Assembly (NCBI GenBank): GCA_021464245.1
Contig: JADCRB010000040.1
Location: 11,520,161 to 11,584,160, forward strand
Source of the DNA: Carallia brachiata
Taxonomy: Eukaryota > Streptophyta > Magnoliopsida > Malpighiales > Rhizophoraceae
Direction of reading: 5' to 3'
DNA length: 64,000 bases
Part shown: piece after piece, positions 42,371-55,440 of the stretch
How positions within the stretch are numbered: the stretch's first letter is position 1
How the letters are laid out: each line of letters starts with the position of its first letter
Made by a program: the position numbers and the translations under genes
The notes under the pieces: generated by a model
Told to the model about the DNA's origin: nothing
What the model saw: the letters and a program-made list of their open reading frames with translations, nothing else
The model's database searches: none

Positions 42371-43568
42371 CAAGAGTATTAAACAATTGGAACTGTAAAA
42401 ATCCATTCATCCAAAAATTAAAGTTGTTGTTTAAGACTCATGAATGGATAACACATTATATTTTAACATGCCCCATCATGCACATGTTTATTGGACTAAA
42501 AATGTGAATAAAGTTCCTCTCAGTTATAAATGACCTGATATTAGGTTTAAAAACTATTCAACCAAAAAAATTTAATTTGTTGGACGAGACAAAAAGAATA
42601 GCTATTAATTTCTAATAAGGAGCCAAAGTTTTATAGTTAGAAAATATCCTCATTTTTCTGCTCGCACCATGATTTTTTTGCGGTAAATAACGCAAATATG
42701 GGTTTTAACTTTGGTTTTTTTAAACTTTCGAGCTTTTCCTCCCCATTTTTTCCTCTTTAGAGGAGGGGTGCTCTTAAGGGTCACTAAATCTATTAGAGGG
42801 GTCAAAAAAATTTTGCGAGAACAATTTTTGACTGTGTTGTACTCAATAATATATAGAAAAATAAGAAACTAATTAATAATTTAGTTTCCAATCTTAAAAA
42901 TAAACTTAGAAATTAACCTAGTAAGGGGCGCATATGTACCCAAGTTGTTCATTAATCTGAAAGGTTTACTAACTATCACTATGACACTCTTTGGATGTTA
43001 CAAGCTAGTGGTTTGGTTTTAAAGAAATAAGTCCTTCTCAACAGAGTAATATGATTTTGGTTTGGTTTTCTAGATTGATCTAGACAGCAAATCAACACTT
43101 ACTCTTGCTTAGTTATGTATAAAAATGACGAACATTTTGATCTATTTATTTTTTAGCATGCATGCACCAATGTAAACGCTCAATAAGTAATGACGTGCCA
43201 TTGATTGTTGTAATCTTTAGTAAGAAAATTGATCGTTCCAAGTTCAGTTCTCATCAAGTTATTTGATATAATTAAACTTACAACTCGCTAATTGATGATA
43301 CTTACTATATTTTAAGTATACTCTTCAAAAAATTTAATATAAATAATCCACTGTACACATGTCAATACTCAAAATTATATAGTGTCATCTCTATTCTCTC
43401 ATTTTTTACATAAAACAACGAAGCAAAGGCATCCTTTCTATGTTCATATTCGGAAAATGCCGTGAAAAGGGAACATGTTGATACTTTCAAGATCTTCATT
43501 CATTTGAATAAAAAGGAGATCCCGAAGTTCAAGTTTTTGCACATAATTAATGTACCAATCGTAAGTAT

Positions 43569-43617
43569 GCCTGGAACGAGTTTTTTTTTTTTTTTTTGAT
43601 AGGAACGCCTGGAATGA
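43569..43617. repeat. Poly(T) micro-insertion between 11-bp duplications
   Basis: GCCTGGAACGA at 43569-43579 and GCCTGGAATGA at 43607-43617 flank a T run followed by gatagga. The reverse of the insert is tcctatc plus poly(A), resembling the insert at 42334. Confidence 0.55.
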
Positions 43618-44775
43618 TTTTGAAAGTCAGCCTAGCTAGAATGAAGCTATAGCTTGATTCCGTAGTATTTTTGCATGGCCCACTTTGATCCATGGCAATG
43701 TAAATCTGAGATTCAGATTATGTAATCTCTAGGCAATTATTCTTCTCATTGTCCCTAGCAGGGAATTAAGAACCGAAAAGGGCCAAAAGGAGCATTGTAC
43801 GGATGAAAGTTTAGAAAATGTAAACAAGCATGTACAAAGATTTAATAATATTAAATAAATTATTTAATTTTTTATTTTTTAAATTTAATTATTTATTAAT
43901 TTATATTAATTTTATTCTATTTAAAAAATCTCGTTTAATATTTTTTTATAAATACTTACATTTGGTCATCTAATGATAAAGTTGTGCAAACGAATCCAGT
44001 GAATTTAAAATATTTTAGATATATAAATTTACATAATGTCTTAATTTATACTTTTTAATTAATTTTTTAATATATAATTATAATTAAAAATTAATAGAGA
44101 TTAAAAATCATAAATGTACATCTAATACTTATCTTATCATAATGCAGTGCGTATGTGACGCGTGGAATTGACAGCAATAAAATCTCATGTGTGATTGTCT
44201 TTGTCATTGACAGTGCCCCAGCAAAAGGATAAGGAAGAATAACATAAAGTGATATCAAGAGCATGGCGAAGATGATTGGGTGAAAACAATTAGAAGCTAC
44301 TCGAATGAGTTTCAGTACTATAGTAGTTTTTCGTTTCTTTTTGTCAACATGACTGTGTTTCCTTTTTTTTTTTTTTTTTAACATTTGTTACGTAAACAAG
44401 AAAAAGAGAATGCAGGATAAATGAAAAATTTTATTTTATATAACCAATTAATTTATTTATTTAATAAAATACTTAAGTTTTGTAAAAAAATATATAAAAA
44501 ATATTTTTAAATTTTATTACAATAATTTAATATTTCGTTACATAAATAAACAAATTAATTGTATAAACAAATTTTCTTATTTATTTTTCCTTCATTAAAT
44601 CTATTCCCCCCCCCCCCCCCCCCCTTCTTTTGATAAAATTTTCAACACCACTGTCTAAGTTTTTTGCACATTCAAGATTTGGGGGTGCAACAAGGACCAT
44701 GGACCAATTTTAAGGATTAGTTTCGGGATGGGTGCAACGGCCGTGCTATTGTGCCACAACAATGTTGTTCATCTC

Positions 44776-44824
44776 AAGTTTTCCATTAGGCTCTGTCAAA
44801 AAAAAAAAAAAGTTTTTCATTAGG
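44776..44824. repeat. Poly(A) micro-insertion between 15-bp duplications
   Basis: AAGTTTTCCATTAGG at 44776 and AAGTTTTTCATTAGG at 44810 (one mismatch) flank ctctgtc plus an A run. Confidence 0.55.
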
Positions 44825-45124
44825 GCAACACGTCAGATTTGACAATGACGAAATAAACAAAGGAACCAAATAGATAAAGACATCTTCGTATATATATTTA
44901 TATACATATAAATATAATAATAATTTTTTTACTATATTAATAAAAAAATTAATAAAAAATAAAAATTTAAATCTAAATAAGTATTATCATAAAATATAAA
45001 ATGTTGATAATATATAAATTTTTTAAAATTTTTTTTATTAATACAATATAAAAAATAATTATTATATTTATATATGTACGATAGTATGTATATTTATCTT
45101 TATTTAATAAACAAATGTTTTGGA

Positions 45125-45790
45125 GAGGTACAAGCATGGAATTAAGAACTGGACCGGACTGGCTGGTTCAACTGAAAAAATTGGGAACCGGTCCTAGGTC
45201 TGGTCCGATTCAAGTTTAAAAATGGAATTCGGACCAAACCGAAAAAAAACCGGTCAAAATGGGTCAAAAATCGGAAAAGCCGGAAAAACTGGGACCAGTT
45301 GAACCGGTTCAATTTAAACCAAAAAATTTTAAATTATAATTTAACCCAAAACTTTATCTAAATTATAATTAAAACTCTAATTTTAACTAAAAATTCTAAT
45401 TTAGTCCTCTATTGATTAAAATTTTCAATTTAATCTTTAAATTTAAAAATTAATATTTAATCACTATTTATAAATATTATTTTTTAAATTAATTTTTATA
45501 AATTATATTTTGTTAAATATACTAATTATAATATCTTTAATATATGTAAAATTGTAAATATTAATATAATTCTTAAAATACACTTTATTTTAAATATTTA
45601 TTATCATTCTTATATAATATAACATTTTATATAATTATATAAATTATATAAAAATTTAATTTTTATATGTTTAATATTAAATACCGGTTTTACCGGTTTA
45701 ACTGCGATTTTACCGTTCGAACCGGTTGAAATTTGAACCTCTCAGCTTTTCAGTTCAATAATCAATTCGGCTCTGAAAACTTTGGTTACA
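45125..45790. repeat. Repeat with many ACCGGTT motifs at both ends
   Basis: Both ends carry clustered CCGGTT/AACCGG words (CTGGACCGGACTGGCTGGTT left; TTCGAACCGGTTGAAATTTG right) around an AT-rich centre. This looks like a non-autonomous DNA element of a common plant type. Inverted ends are only partly matched, and I found no convincing target duplication. Confidence 0.4.
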
Positions 45791-45914
45791 AGACCCCGTT
45801 CCTTTTATTTCTCGGGACGTTCAGAGAAGGGCTCTTGAAATTTATAATGTTTGTAAGTCAGTCGGGGAACCTTTGTTTATTGCAAAACGAGATCAGACCT
45901 TGAGGTCAGAGTGA

Positions 45915-46050
45915 TATCTTGGCAGCCCCCTTGGGATTTTATCAAAATTAATGTGGATGGTTATGTCATGGGACTATGGGAGCACCGGACCTTACGGAAT
46001 TTGGAAGAGTAGCTAGAGACATCAATGGCCATTGGAGCATAATTAAGGAC
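45915..46050 (+). pseudogene. LINE-type RNase H (RVT_3) fragment
   Basis: The frame reads WDFIKINVDGYVMG. After a frame change it reads FGRVARDINGHWS. These match the start of the plant LINE RNase H domain, where a WxPPxxGxxKxNVDG block precedes a G-x-x-RD-x-x-G-x-W block. A stop and at least one frameshift show that it is dead. No reverse transcriptase remains nearby. Confidence 0.6.
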
Positions 46051-49000
46051 AATTTGTATTGCTCTATAAACAGTCTGCTATTTCTCAAGATTTAAGATTC
46101 TTTATTCTCCATCGTCCACTTCTTGATTTACTTAGAATTCTTGTTAAGGATTAAATTGGTATTTCTTACTATAAGAATATTATTACTTAATTTAGATTTT
46201 GCCCTCCTTATAAACTAAAAAAAAAAAAAAAATAAACAGCCTGGTAAAAGGGGTTTACAAAGGACATTATCGAGTCATATTCCTTTCTTGCGCTACAAAG
46301 GATAGTGATACTTATCGCCGTATACTGGAAGCGTGTTTGAGGTTGTTTAAACAATCTTTAGAGTTGATAAGGACAAGTTTCAAATTCAAAATTATCGGGC
46401 TGAGGCTCAGACAATGGGATAAAACATCTCTAATACGGATATTTAGATCTAATTCATGGTTCACAAAGTTGGTTTATTAGATAAAATACATTATCTTTAA
46501 GTACATCTCTCGTCAATTAATAAGAGTCTTTCTAGTTAACTATAAATACCCAAATGAGTGTTATTCTCAAAAAAAATGACTTCATACATTGTAAATATTT
46601 TTATTATTCCATCATTGAAATGTTAACGCTGTACTCAACCCTGACACTCTTTAACTGTACTCCATCTTACAGGTCATGAATTTCAGGTTAAATTCCTACC
46701 CCCTCGACGTTCTGGTCCTTATCCCGTCAACAATTAGCTTGTGTTGCTTCCAACAAATATTAAGAAAGGGAAATTCAAGTATAAATTTTATAGCTAATTT
46801 GGGATATAACAAGAAAAATTCTGACTCTGTTGAAACAACAACCGCTTAGAATTAGAAATTTACTTTGGGCTGACTCGGTAAAAGTGGCTACCGCCGGAGG
46901 AGGATAGTGGTGGCTCTGGTGCAGCTTTGTTTCTTTTGTTTGTTTTTTCTCTTATTTATGCTTGAAAAACAAGGCGTTTTGTAGAAGAAAAATAATTTGC
47001 TGCAACGCATGCCATGGGAGCACTAATAATTTGAACACCAGCCTAAAGCTAGACTAGAAGCTAGTTTCTGAATAATTTTTTCCTTTGCAACTTTGATTGA
47101 CACGGACTTTGTACAATTTACGAGCCGTACCTTTAATTGAAGTAAGTAACCATCGACCTTATTTCTCGCACTATCAATATCTATTTATTATGTGAAAAAA
47201 ATTTTGTAGGTACACAAAAATATTACAAATTTAATATATAAAAATTAAATTATTAAATTATAAAAAATATAATAAATTTTAAAAAAAATAAAAAAAGTTA
47301 AATCATCTGTTTTTGGCAGGCTGCATTAATTGTATCGACATATTTTTATTCAATTAATTATTACATTTTATTTTATTATATTTTATTGTTGATAGATTAT
47401 TTTGATAAAAAAATATATTTATATGTATATTGATTATAATAATTGTAAGTTAAGGTTGATGTTTATATTGTTATTATACCTTATTCAATTATTTTAAAAA
47501 GAGCAGAATAATTACTTAAGTACTATTAAATTTGAGTTGACTTTTTTAAATTAATTATAATATTAATGAATTTAAAATTGATATTGTGCAAGACACATAC
47601 AAACTGACAAGAAAGAGAGACTATTATTTCTAAAGCACTGATATTATAACATCAAGTCTGAATAAAAAAAATACGTTAAAATATTTGATAGATTTTTATA
47701 ACTTATAACAGAGCTTTATTACATGAGTAGCAATTTTTGCTCACCAGGGCAAGGCAAGTTTACGAAAAAATAAGAATCGTCATCGTATCTTTTAGCATTT
47801 TTTAGATAAAAATTTTGGAGTTTCATACAAAAAAATTTTCAAAGATTTTAAAATAATATGAATTATTAAGTAATTGATTTAAGAAAAAGTAAAAAATAAA
47901 CTAGTAATTGTAATTTTATTTTGATGTTAACTAAAAAATTTTATAATAATAAGAATGCAGAAACTCATATTTATGTAACATTTTCAAATTTATGAAGGGA
48001 TCCATTACATGGTTAAACTTAAGTAGCTAAATAATATTCATACAATTTCATTGTGTTTAATAGGATTAATATTTTGTGTAATTATAGATAAAAAATATAA
48101 ATCTTAAAACGTAAAAATATTTTTTTATATCATTTTTATTATTATAATTATATAAAATATAAATTTTATTACACAAATTAAACACTGTTTAAATACTGTT
48201 TACTTATTAATATTAAGCAACTTATTCTTTTCCGATTTATGAATATCCAAAGTTATGAGAGATTTTACTGGCAGTCGAAGCGAAGGGTAACTTGTCAGAT
48301 CTGCGACGCGTCGACACGTATCGGTAGCTTTTGCACTTCACATTCTCGACTCTTCCACTCCATTGATTGCCTATGTTGAAAAGCACTGCCATTTCCATAA
48401 TAGAGCAAACAAAAACAAAAGGGGTTGTCAAATGTCAAGTTTTTTCGTGGAAATATTTCTCCAAACAGAAGGCGTCTGAGCTCAAAGTACTCCTACGCAG
48501 GAACCATACAGATGCTAGAATATGGTGGCAGTGTATCACTGTGGCACCGAAGTTCTAGTTAAGAACGTTTGTCTCTTTTTTTATACCATAAAAAAATATT
48601 AAAAAATAATATTTAAATAAAAATAAAATAATAATAAAGTGATATAAGTAATTAGATAATTAAAATTAAAAATATAAATAAGATGTTAGATATTATTAAA
48701 TAAAATTATTAAATTATTACTTAAAATTAAATTTTATAATAAAATTCTTATATGAAAGTTTTGATAAATTAGAATGTTAGACAAATAAATTCCGTTTAAT
48801 TCAAAAATTAATGAGACATTTTTTTTTTTAATCCATGAAAAGACTTGGGTCGTATATGTTACACGACGATCCTCCTCCACTTCCTCTCATCGTTCCGACT
48901 GATTAGAACTTTGTGCTCCTCAACGTGAGCTCAAATTCTTCGTCAACGGACTATCATGTCTCGGAGGCACCCAATGTTGACTATAAGGGTGTTTGATTTT

Positions 49001-49484
49001 TTTATTATTAATTATTATCATTTATTATTAATTACTGTTATTATAATTTATTATTATTACTTATTATTATTATTAATAAATAAAATAAAATTTTAATGTT
49101 TAATTAAATTAATACTAATTATTATTGATTGAATAATAAAATAATTATTTTAGACATATTGTTCTTATTTTATTATAATAGATAATTTTTACTTTAATTA
49201 ATTTAAATTAGTCTTAAAAAATGTATATTATAAGATGAATTACATTTTATAACAAATATTATTATTTTATGAATATTATTTTATTAATCAGTGCTAAAAA
49301 ATATTAATATTTTTGACGTAGAAATATTGTCCATACAATTAAAAAATAGAAAAAAAAATCAAAGTGCATCTATTAAAATATATTAATACTGCACGTTTGT
49401 ACTAATAGGATATACCGTGCGTTTCTGTTGTATTTCTATTGATATTTTTAATATATTAATTAATAGATAAAGGGCAAAAAATAA
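46051..49484. other. Gene-free repeat-rich DNA
   Basis: 46350-46810 resembles one LTR (a TATAAATACCC box near 46544, GTAATTAATAAGAGTC-type words and TTACAGGTCATGAATTTC), but its partner is missing. 48230-48560 is a balanced-composition island without a recognisable ORF. The rest is AT-rich. No gene seen. Confidence 0.35.
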
Positions 49485-49492
49485 GTCACTAT

Positions 49493-50009
49493 TAGAGGTG
49501 TTAAAAAGTGACTCGACCCGATAACCCGTTTGAATTCACCCGAAAAAATTGGATCAGAAATCCGATTTTTCAACACGAATCCAAAAGTGATCAAATCCGA
49601 AAATTTTAGGTTGGATCCGGGTTGGATTCGAGTCACCAATTGGATTAAGAAAAAGATAAAATAATAAAAAAAATTTTGACTTTTACCTTTGACTTATCTT
49701 TTTTTAAATACTAATTAGTATTATTTTTGTAAAATATAAATATATATGATGCAAAAATTAAATTTAAACGTTTAGTTCATTATAGAAATAAATTTTAAAT
49801 TTAATTAAAATATTTTATTTTAGTGAAAAATGACTTTAAAAAATAATAATTCAGTGTGAATTCGATTTGAATCCAACCCGAATATAAAACGATCCAATTC
49901 AAACCCGAACTGAATGTAATGTGAATTAAAAGTAACCTAACTAAAAATAACTCAAACTCAAAACAATATAATCTGAACCCAACTCAACTTAACTTTTTTG
50001 ACACCACTA
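49493..50009. mobile_element. Non-autonomous hAT-like element
   Basis: The terminal inverted repeat is TAGAGGTGTTAAAAAGTGAC at the left and, in reverse complement, TAGTGGTGTCAAAAAAGTTA at the right. It is flanked by 8-base sequences GTCACTAT (49485-49492) and ATCACTGT (50010-50017), 6 of 8 identical. An 8-bp duplication with a TAG-GTGTCAAAA end is typical of hAT elements. The interior has no transposase. Confidence 0.6.
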
Positions 50010-50017
50010 ATCACTGT

Positions 50018-51090
50018 CCATGTACTTCCCCATTTGTACCGTGCGTGCGATCCTTTTTTAATGGCTGTCTCGTTTTAGTGTTGCTGCCAAGGGTAATCTT
50101 GTAATTATTTAATGTATTGATCAAAATAAAAAGTAATCTAAACTTACTTTTTAAGTACATTTATCAATAATTAACAATTTATATATAATTTAATCAAACA
50201 CTTTCTTTTCGTTAGAAGAGCAACGATAAGAACAGCTTTTAAACGTAAAATCAAACACTCACCGTGTCTGCAAGGATCTGTTCAAAAGCAAAATCTTGAA
50301 GCTCGGAATGGGATCATCCCTGATTCTATGCAGTATCTGGCGCACATGTTACATGTTCATGTGTCCCACCATTATCATGCAACGTCCTTACTATTCTATG
50401 AAATATCCCGTTGGGTACCTTTTGAAAGGATAATTATTTGGCACATTGTCACATTGTACACTGGAACTACTTCCTAGTTTTTTTAGAAATATATAAGATA
50501 AATTTTTACAAATATATGCTTAAGTGATGATATTTTAGCCAATCGATTTCTTTTCGGATTTACTGTTACAAAAGAAAAAGAAAGAGGCTTTTTTTTTTTT
50601 TTTTTTTTTCATTTGAATTTCATGCGTTATGATCCAACCCTGACATTTGGTGGGTAGTCAAAAAAAATTTTGATTTGTTAATTATATTTTATTACACAGT
50701 TTAATTTTAAATAATAGTAAAATAATTATACAATTCATTCAATAATATTAAATAATTTATCTATCTTTTAATTTTTTAAATTTCAATCAACTAACAGGAA
50801 GCGGTTAATACAATTTATTTTTTTTTTACTATCTAAATATTATTACATAATATTTTTCTACTTAATTATGAAAAAAAACTCTAACATCCCCTCTTTAATT
50901 AAGAACCTTTCAATTGAGAATTAAGTTTTTTTTTTTTTTCGTCAGTTGGCTCTGGCTACAATTCTCTGTGGTGAAACCTTTCACTTTAGCTGGTAATTCT
51001 GAATACCGATTTCCTCTAAAATTTCCATATTTGCTCAAATACTTTTTTTTTTTGGGCTAGCAATAAAGATCAATATTATTGTTTATTAGT
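50018..51090. other. Gene-free AT-rich DNA
   Basis: Poly-T/poly-A runs (for example 50589-50609) and ordinary AT-rich sequence. No coding signal. Confidence 0.35.
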
Positions 51091-51141
51091 AATAAACAAA
51101 GGCCATTGTTCAAAAAAAAAAAAAAAACAATAAACAAAGGC
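51091..51141. repeat. Poly(A) micro-insertion between perfect 14-bp duplications
   Basis: AATAAACAAAGGCC at 51091-51104 and 51128-51141 flank attgttc plus about 15 A. Confidence 0.7.
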
Positions 51142-51407
51142 CCGTACACAGTGACCCAAAAACCATCTCTGGAGGCTCTAACAGTGCAAACTGTGGAACA
51201 GAGAAAAACATGCCACCATCCAGTGAGTGACACCAGGACACAACCCACTACTGCCAAAGAGGAATCAAATCTCAGTGCCATTGCTAAAAGGAAAGAGTAA
51301 GGGGAGGGGCACAAGTAAAGGGGAAAGGCATTGTATGTATTGGGAGCTGTGTTTGTGTGCATATAAATTGGCTCTCCAAGGGTGTTGGATGTTGCCCAAT
51401 AAACGGC

Positions 51408-51445
51408 GCCCCCCCCCCCCCCCCCCGCGCCCCCCCCCCCCCCCC
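51408..51445. repeat. Homopolymer C tract interrupted by GCG
   Basis: About 37 bases of C with one GCG interruption. It creates long Gly/Pro frames that are not genes. Confidence 0.9.
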
Positions 51446-51689
51446 AAAAAAAAGGCTCCTTTTTTTTAACCTTTTTAGAATGCTTTTGGTATCTCAAGAG
51501 TGTGATATAGGTAGTAGTAATTGCTATTTTATTCAGTTTTTTTTTAGTATAATATATATATAATTATATATTATATACTTTTTTCATTTTTTATTTTAAG
51601 TAAGTTTTCTTTAATTTTTTATTTTTACCCATTTTTAAATGAAATTAACTTAGAATCAAATTTTAATTGAATTAAATTAAAAATTTTTA

Positions 51690-51960
51690 TGGCTTGATTG
51701 TGTTAGGAGCTGAAGAGGAAACGAGCGCACGTAATCCGGTACAGGCACGGCTCCTTTCCACGGACACGTGTAACTAACGGGATGGCTAATCGGAGGGCGG
51801 GGGGGCCAGCGCGTCTCTGTGTTACGGGAAGGAGCACGGTGGGGCATGGCTATCCGAATATTCTGGAATTCTACCATGATTCTGCCGCGTGTCAAAATCT
51901 GGCTGGCCATCGTAGTGGCCGGCAAGAACGATGGTCCTGGAGCAGTTAGTGTATGAAAAG
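51690..51960. promoter_or_regulatory. GC-richer island with ACGT motifs, no gene
   Basis: Contains GGACACGTGTAAC near 51760 and GCCGCGTGTCAAAAT near 51885 in an otherwise AT-rich area. It looks like a single-copy or promoter-like fragment. No ORF on either strand follows it. Confidence 0.25.
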
Positions 51961-51964
51961 GGAT

Positions 51965-52455
51965 AATTATTTTTAGATTCTAAATTTTTAATTTTTTTAA
52001 TATTTAAGTCTTAAATTTTTTTAACATTTCATTTGAGTTTTAAATTTTTTAATTTTTTACTATATCAGTCCTTTAAGTTATGAAAAATAGTCAATTTACT
52101 AATAAGTGAGTTTAATTTAATAAAAATTATTTAAAAAAACATAAATATATGAGTTAAATATTTTTTTCATCAACAAAATGTACATATTAAATATTTTTTT
52201 AATTAACAAATATACGAATAAAATATGTAATATGCATATTTTTTTTATAGAAAAGACATTCAATTCATATATTTAATCTTTTTTAATAATTTTTTGTAAA
52301 GTTAAAATTATTTTTTAATAGATTGATCACTTTTGTTAAATAGAGGGACTGATTTGGTAGAAAATCAAAAAGTTTAGGACTCAAATGAAATATAAAAAAG
52401 GTTTAAGATTCAAATATAAAAAAATCTAAAAATTTAGGACTAAAAAAATACTTAT
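51965..52455. mobile_element. Long-TIR AT-rich element (copy B)
   Basis: Same family as 32370-33180. It has TAAATTTTTTTAACATTTCA near 52013 on the left. The middle block TTTTTTAATAGATTGATCAC near 52311 is shared, and it ends TTTAGGACTAAAAAAATAC. The 306-bp block is present once. Confidence 0.6.
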
Positions 52456-52469
52456 TCCGTATATGAAAA

Positions 52470-52665
52470 TGGGTGCACACGATAAGAGGATCGAAGGTCC
52501 ACGCTCCAGATACTTCCACGTCAGTCTTTCCGTACGATTTTTCTTTGACATGAACGGGTTGAACTCGGGAGACGTGGCCCCACGTGGCAGATATGGGTAC
52601 CCAGATATTTAAAGAATTTTCGACGGCGATGAGCTGGATGCCACCGCAGCCGGGACCATAATCTT
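52470..52665. promoter_or_regulatory. GC-richer island with G-box, no gene
   Basis: Contains TTCCACGTCAG, GGAGACGTGGCCC and CCCACGTGGCAGATATGG. It is the third such island without a neighbouring gene and may be part of an older promoter. No coding exon was found. Confidence 0.25.
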
Positions 52666-53448
52666 ACTTCAAAGTTTTTTAAATCGGGAAAAAAATTTCT
52701 TTGTTTCACAATATTAATTTTAAAATGGTAATAATATCATATATGTTGTTAAATAATTAAATTTATAAAAAAGTAAATAAATTATTAAATATTATTAAAT
52801 AAAATTGTATTAATATTTAAATATAATTATATAATTTTACTTTTTTAAATTTTGTTTGAATAAAAGTTTGAAGAGAGTAAAAGGAGGAAAAGAAATGACT
52901 AGACAAACACATATTTTATTGAACCTGTTTCCGGTTAATTGGCATGCATTAAGATTTAAATTTAAGATTTAAAATTAGATAATTCTAATACCAATTTATT
53001 TGATTCACGCTATGAAAGCGGTTGGATTGTAGATGGCGACTGATTTGGACTGTATTAGTTGAGGTTGTTTATCAACAAGACCGACAATATAGGAAAAATA
53101 TTTATGATCATACAAAAAATTATTTAGATTGTATTTAAATTATAATAATTAATATTTTTTATATAATTGAAATGATAAACTATGTAATCAAACAATATCA
53201 CTATTCTTTTGGTGTTTATTTTTTTTTAATAATTTTACAAAATATATTGATAATTATAAGATGTATATTATCTGAATAATTTTTTGTTCGATCATATAAT
53301 GGAGCTCGACAACGTAATCGGATCTAATATGACCGAAACTACGAAACATCAATTGACAATGATTTTTTGATAAAATTTAATTTTTTTTAAGTGATCAAAT
53401 TGAAACTGATGTATATGAATCACCCGTTTGCGTCTTCTCGTGGATATA

Positions 53449-53923
53449 TGTAAATGAAGAAAAAAAAAAGTCAAAATTGGCGTTTCCGATTTCAAAGTCG
53501 GCAACGCTAACCAAGGAAAAAAAATAATTGAAAGATTCCTTCTCATGTGATGTTCATATGGAAAAGGAACTCTATAAATAAGCCCCTACCCCTCAGTTCA
53601 AAATATATTCAGCAAATCTATAAATAGAAAAATTCAGAAAATTTGAGAGAAAAAGAAAATTTTGAAAATCTCTTAAGAAAATTTCTCCTTTTCTTACGTA
53701 CTTTTACTCTGCAGTATACTCTCCTAACTCCTTTTTGAGAGATATTTCAGGGGTAAGGCCAAAAAAATTTGCTGTTTCCATTTCCAAAGTTATTTTTAGA
53801 TTTATATTCTCCGATCGCCCTAAATCTGAATTTATGAGAATATAAATATGAAAATATCAAATTACTACAAATTCGGCTGGAATTAAGCCTCATACGGTCC
53901 TCAGCAAAATTCAGGCAACTCAT
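53449..53923 (+). repeat. Left LTR, 3' part deleted
   Basis: Matches the right LTR from TGTAAATGAAG through TATAAATA (53573-53580) to CAGGCAACTCAT. There it joins directly to integrase sequence, losing the last part of the LTR (about 320 bp by comparison with the right LTR). Confidence 0.85.
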
Positions 53924-53924
53924 T

Positions 53925-54869
53925 CCATCAAAAGCTTGTCAATTTCATGCGAATTACATACATCAACCACCGGAGCCACTGCATCCAACTGTCTCATCCT
54001 GGCCCTTTGAAATTTGGGGTCTTGACTTAGTGGGGCCCTTGCCAAAGTCATCCTTGGGTCACCTGTACATCCTCGCAGCAACCGATTACTTCTCAAAATG
54101 GGCTGATGTCATTCTACTTAGAGAGGTAAAGAAGGAGCATGTTGCCAATTTCATCCGGACTCAACTGATCTATCGCTATGGAGTCCCTCGATTCATCATC
54201 ACTGATAATGGTAAGCAGTTCTACAATAGCTTGATTGACAAACTCTGCGAGAAGTTCAAGTTCAAGCAGTACAAGTCATCCATGTACAATGCCCCAGCAA
54301 ATGGCTGGGCTGAAACATTCAACAAGACCTTATGCAACCTGTTGCGGAAGGTAGTCTCTAAATCCAAAAGAGATTGGCATGACAGAATTCCGGAGGCATT
54401 ATGGGCATATCGTACAACTTACCGGACTCCAACACAAGCAACGCCATACTCACTTGTCTACGGTGTCGAAGCAATACTGCCGTTGGAAACACAGATTCCA
54501 TCTCTGCGCATGGCTATTCTGGAAGGACTCACATAGGAGGAGAATGCTCGCCTACGTCTGGAAAAGTTAGAAGCCCTTGATGAAAGGAGGCTCGAAGCAC
54601 AATTGCAACTTGAGTGCTACTAAGCCCGGCTCACCAACACGTTCAACCGCAGGGTCCGCCCTCGATCTTTTCAAGTTGGAAACCTTGTTCTTGTAGTACG
54701 ACGACCCATCAACATGAAGCATCGGCCTGGTGACAAGCTTACTTCCAAATGGGACGGGCCATTCCTAGTGTAGGAGGCCTATACTCACAACGCTTACATG
54801 CTGTCAGACCAAGAAGGCGTCCAAATCGGCCCAATCAATGGTAAATTTCTGAAACAGTATTATGTGTAA
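53925..54869 (+). pseudogene. Gypsy integrase remnant with three stop codons
   Basis: One uninterrupted frame runs from the deletion junction to a terminal TAA at 54867-54869. It enters just inside the zinc-binding region. The core follows with WPFEIWGLDLVGPLP, the catalytic Asp in ATDYFSKW, Asp in ITDNGKQF and Glu in AETFNK, with 35 residues between the second and third (D35E). Then come WAYRTTYRTPT and a C-terminal SH3-like part (FQVGNLVL, SKWDGPFLV). Stops at 54534 (TAG), 54621 (TAA) and 54771 (TAG) interrupt it; there is no frameshift. The N-terminal part of the protein is deleted. It is inactive. Confidence 0.85.
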
Positions 54870-55300
54870 ATATGTTAAAAAAAATATATGTTCAAAAAAA
54901 AAAATCAAAAAAATAGAAAAAAAAATTCAAAAAAAAAATAAATAAAAAATAAAAAAAAATCAAAAATAAAAAAAAAAAGTTCGGAAGTCTCGATCTGAAA
55001 GTCCAAGCGAAAATCCAAACCCGAAAATCCAAACCCAAACACTTGAGCCCAAATCAGAAAACTCAAGCCCAAACCCAAAAATCAAAACCCAAACACTCAA
55101 CCCAAATCCAAAAGTCCAAGTCCAAAACCTAAACACTCAACCCAAATCCAAAAGTCCAAGTCCAAAACCCAAACACTCGACCCAAATCCAAAAATCCAAA
55201 TCTAGAAGCCCAAACAGTCGACCCAAATCCAATCCAAAACCCAAAACCCAAAAATTTCAAGTTCCAGACACAGTCCAGAACTTAAGTTCAAAATCCAATC
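54870..55300. repeat. A/C-rich spacer with 40-bp tandem repeats
   Basis: An A-rich stretch (54870-54980) is followed by imperfect repeats of words such as CCCAAATCCAAAAGTCCAAG. A clear 40-bp period is visible at 55091, 55131 and 55171, with a fourth, diverged unit near 55212. A similar low-complexity spacer separates pol from the extra 3' region in some large gypsy elements. Confidence 0.75.
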
Positions 55301-55344
55301 CAACTCCTGGCCCGCATGAGTATAAACTGTGAACGGCCCAAAAA

Positions 55345-55352
55345 TATAAAAG
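55345..55352 (+). promoter_or_regulatory. Candidate TATA box of the captured ORF
   Basis: TATAAAAG lies 96 bp before the ATG of the WOX-like ORF, after a GC-richer stretch. It could mean that a promoter was captured along with the gene, or chance. Confidence 0.3.
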
Positions 55353-55440
55353 CAACGGAGGGTTTGAGTCTGAAACTCAGCATCAGTTTCAACCGATCTT
55401 TACCACATACCAAGACCTTTACTCCTCTTCTACAAGAAAG

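Larger units (their letters stand above)
39157..45124. other. Gene-free AT-rich DNA
   Basis: Contains a (GT)n run at 40159-40182, a C19 run at 44606-44624, several poly-A/poly-T runs, and four poly(A)/(T) insertions with flanking duplications (listed separately). 41840-42010 begins GTGTTTAGATAGGATCTTAG and resembles one end of the intronic MITE family. No coding exon, tRNA or rRNA was seen. Confidence 0.4.

Noticed and set aside
51057..51497. 146-codon minus frame with Gly runs
   Set aside because: It exists only because of the C/G homopolymer at 51408-51445 and poly-A tracts; there is no domain, no exon context, and a micro-insertion lies inside it.
54030..54536. Open integrase frame as a functional gene
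   Set aside because: It lacks the N-terminal part through a deletion and is followed by three stops in the same frame, so it is annotated as a remnant.
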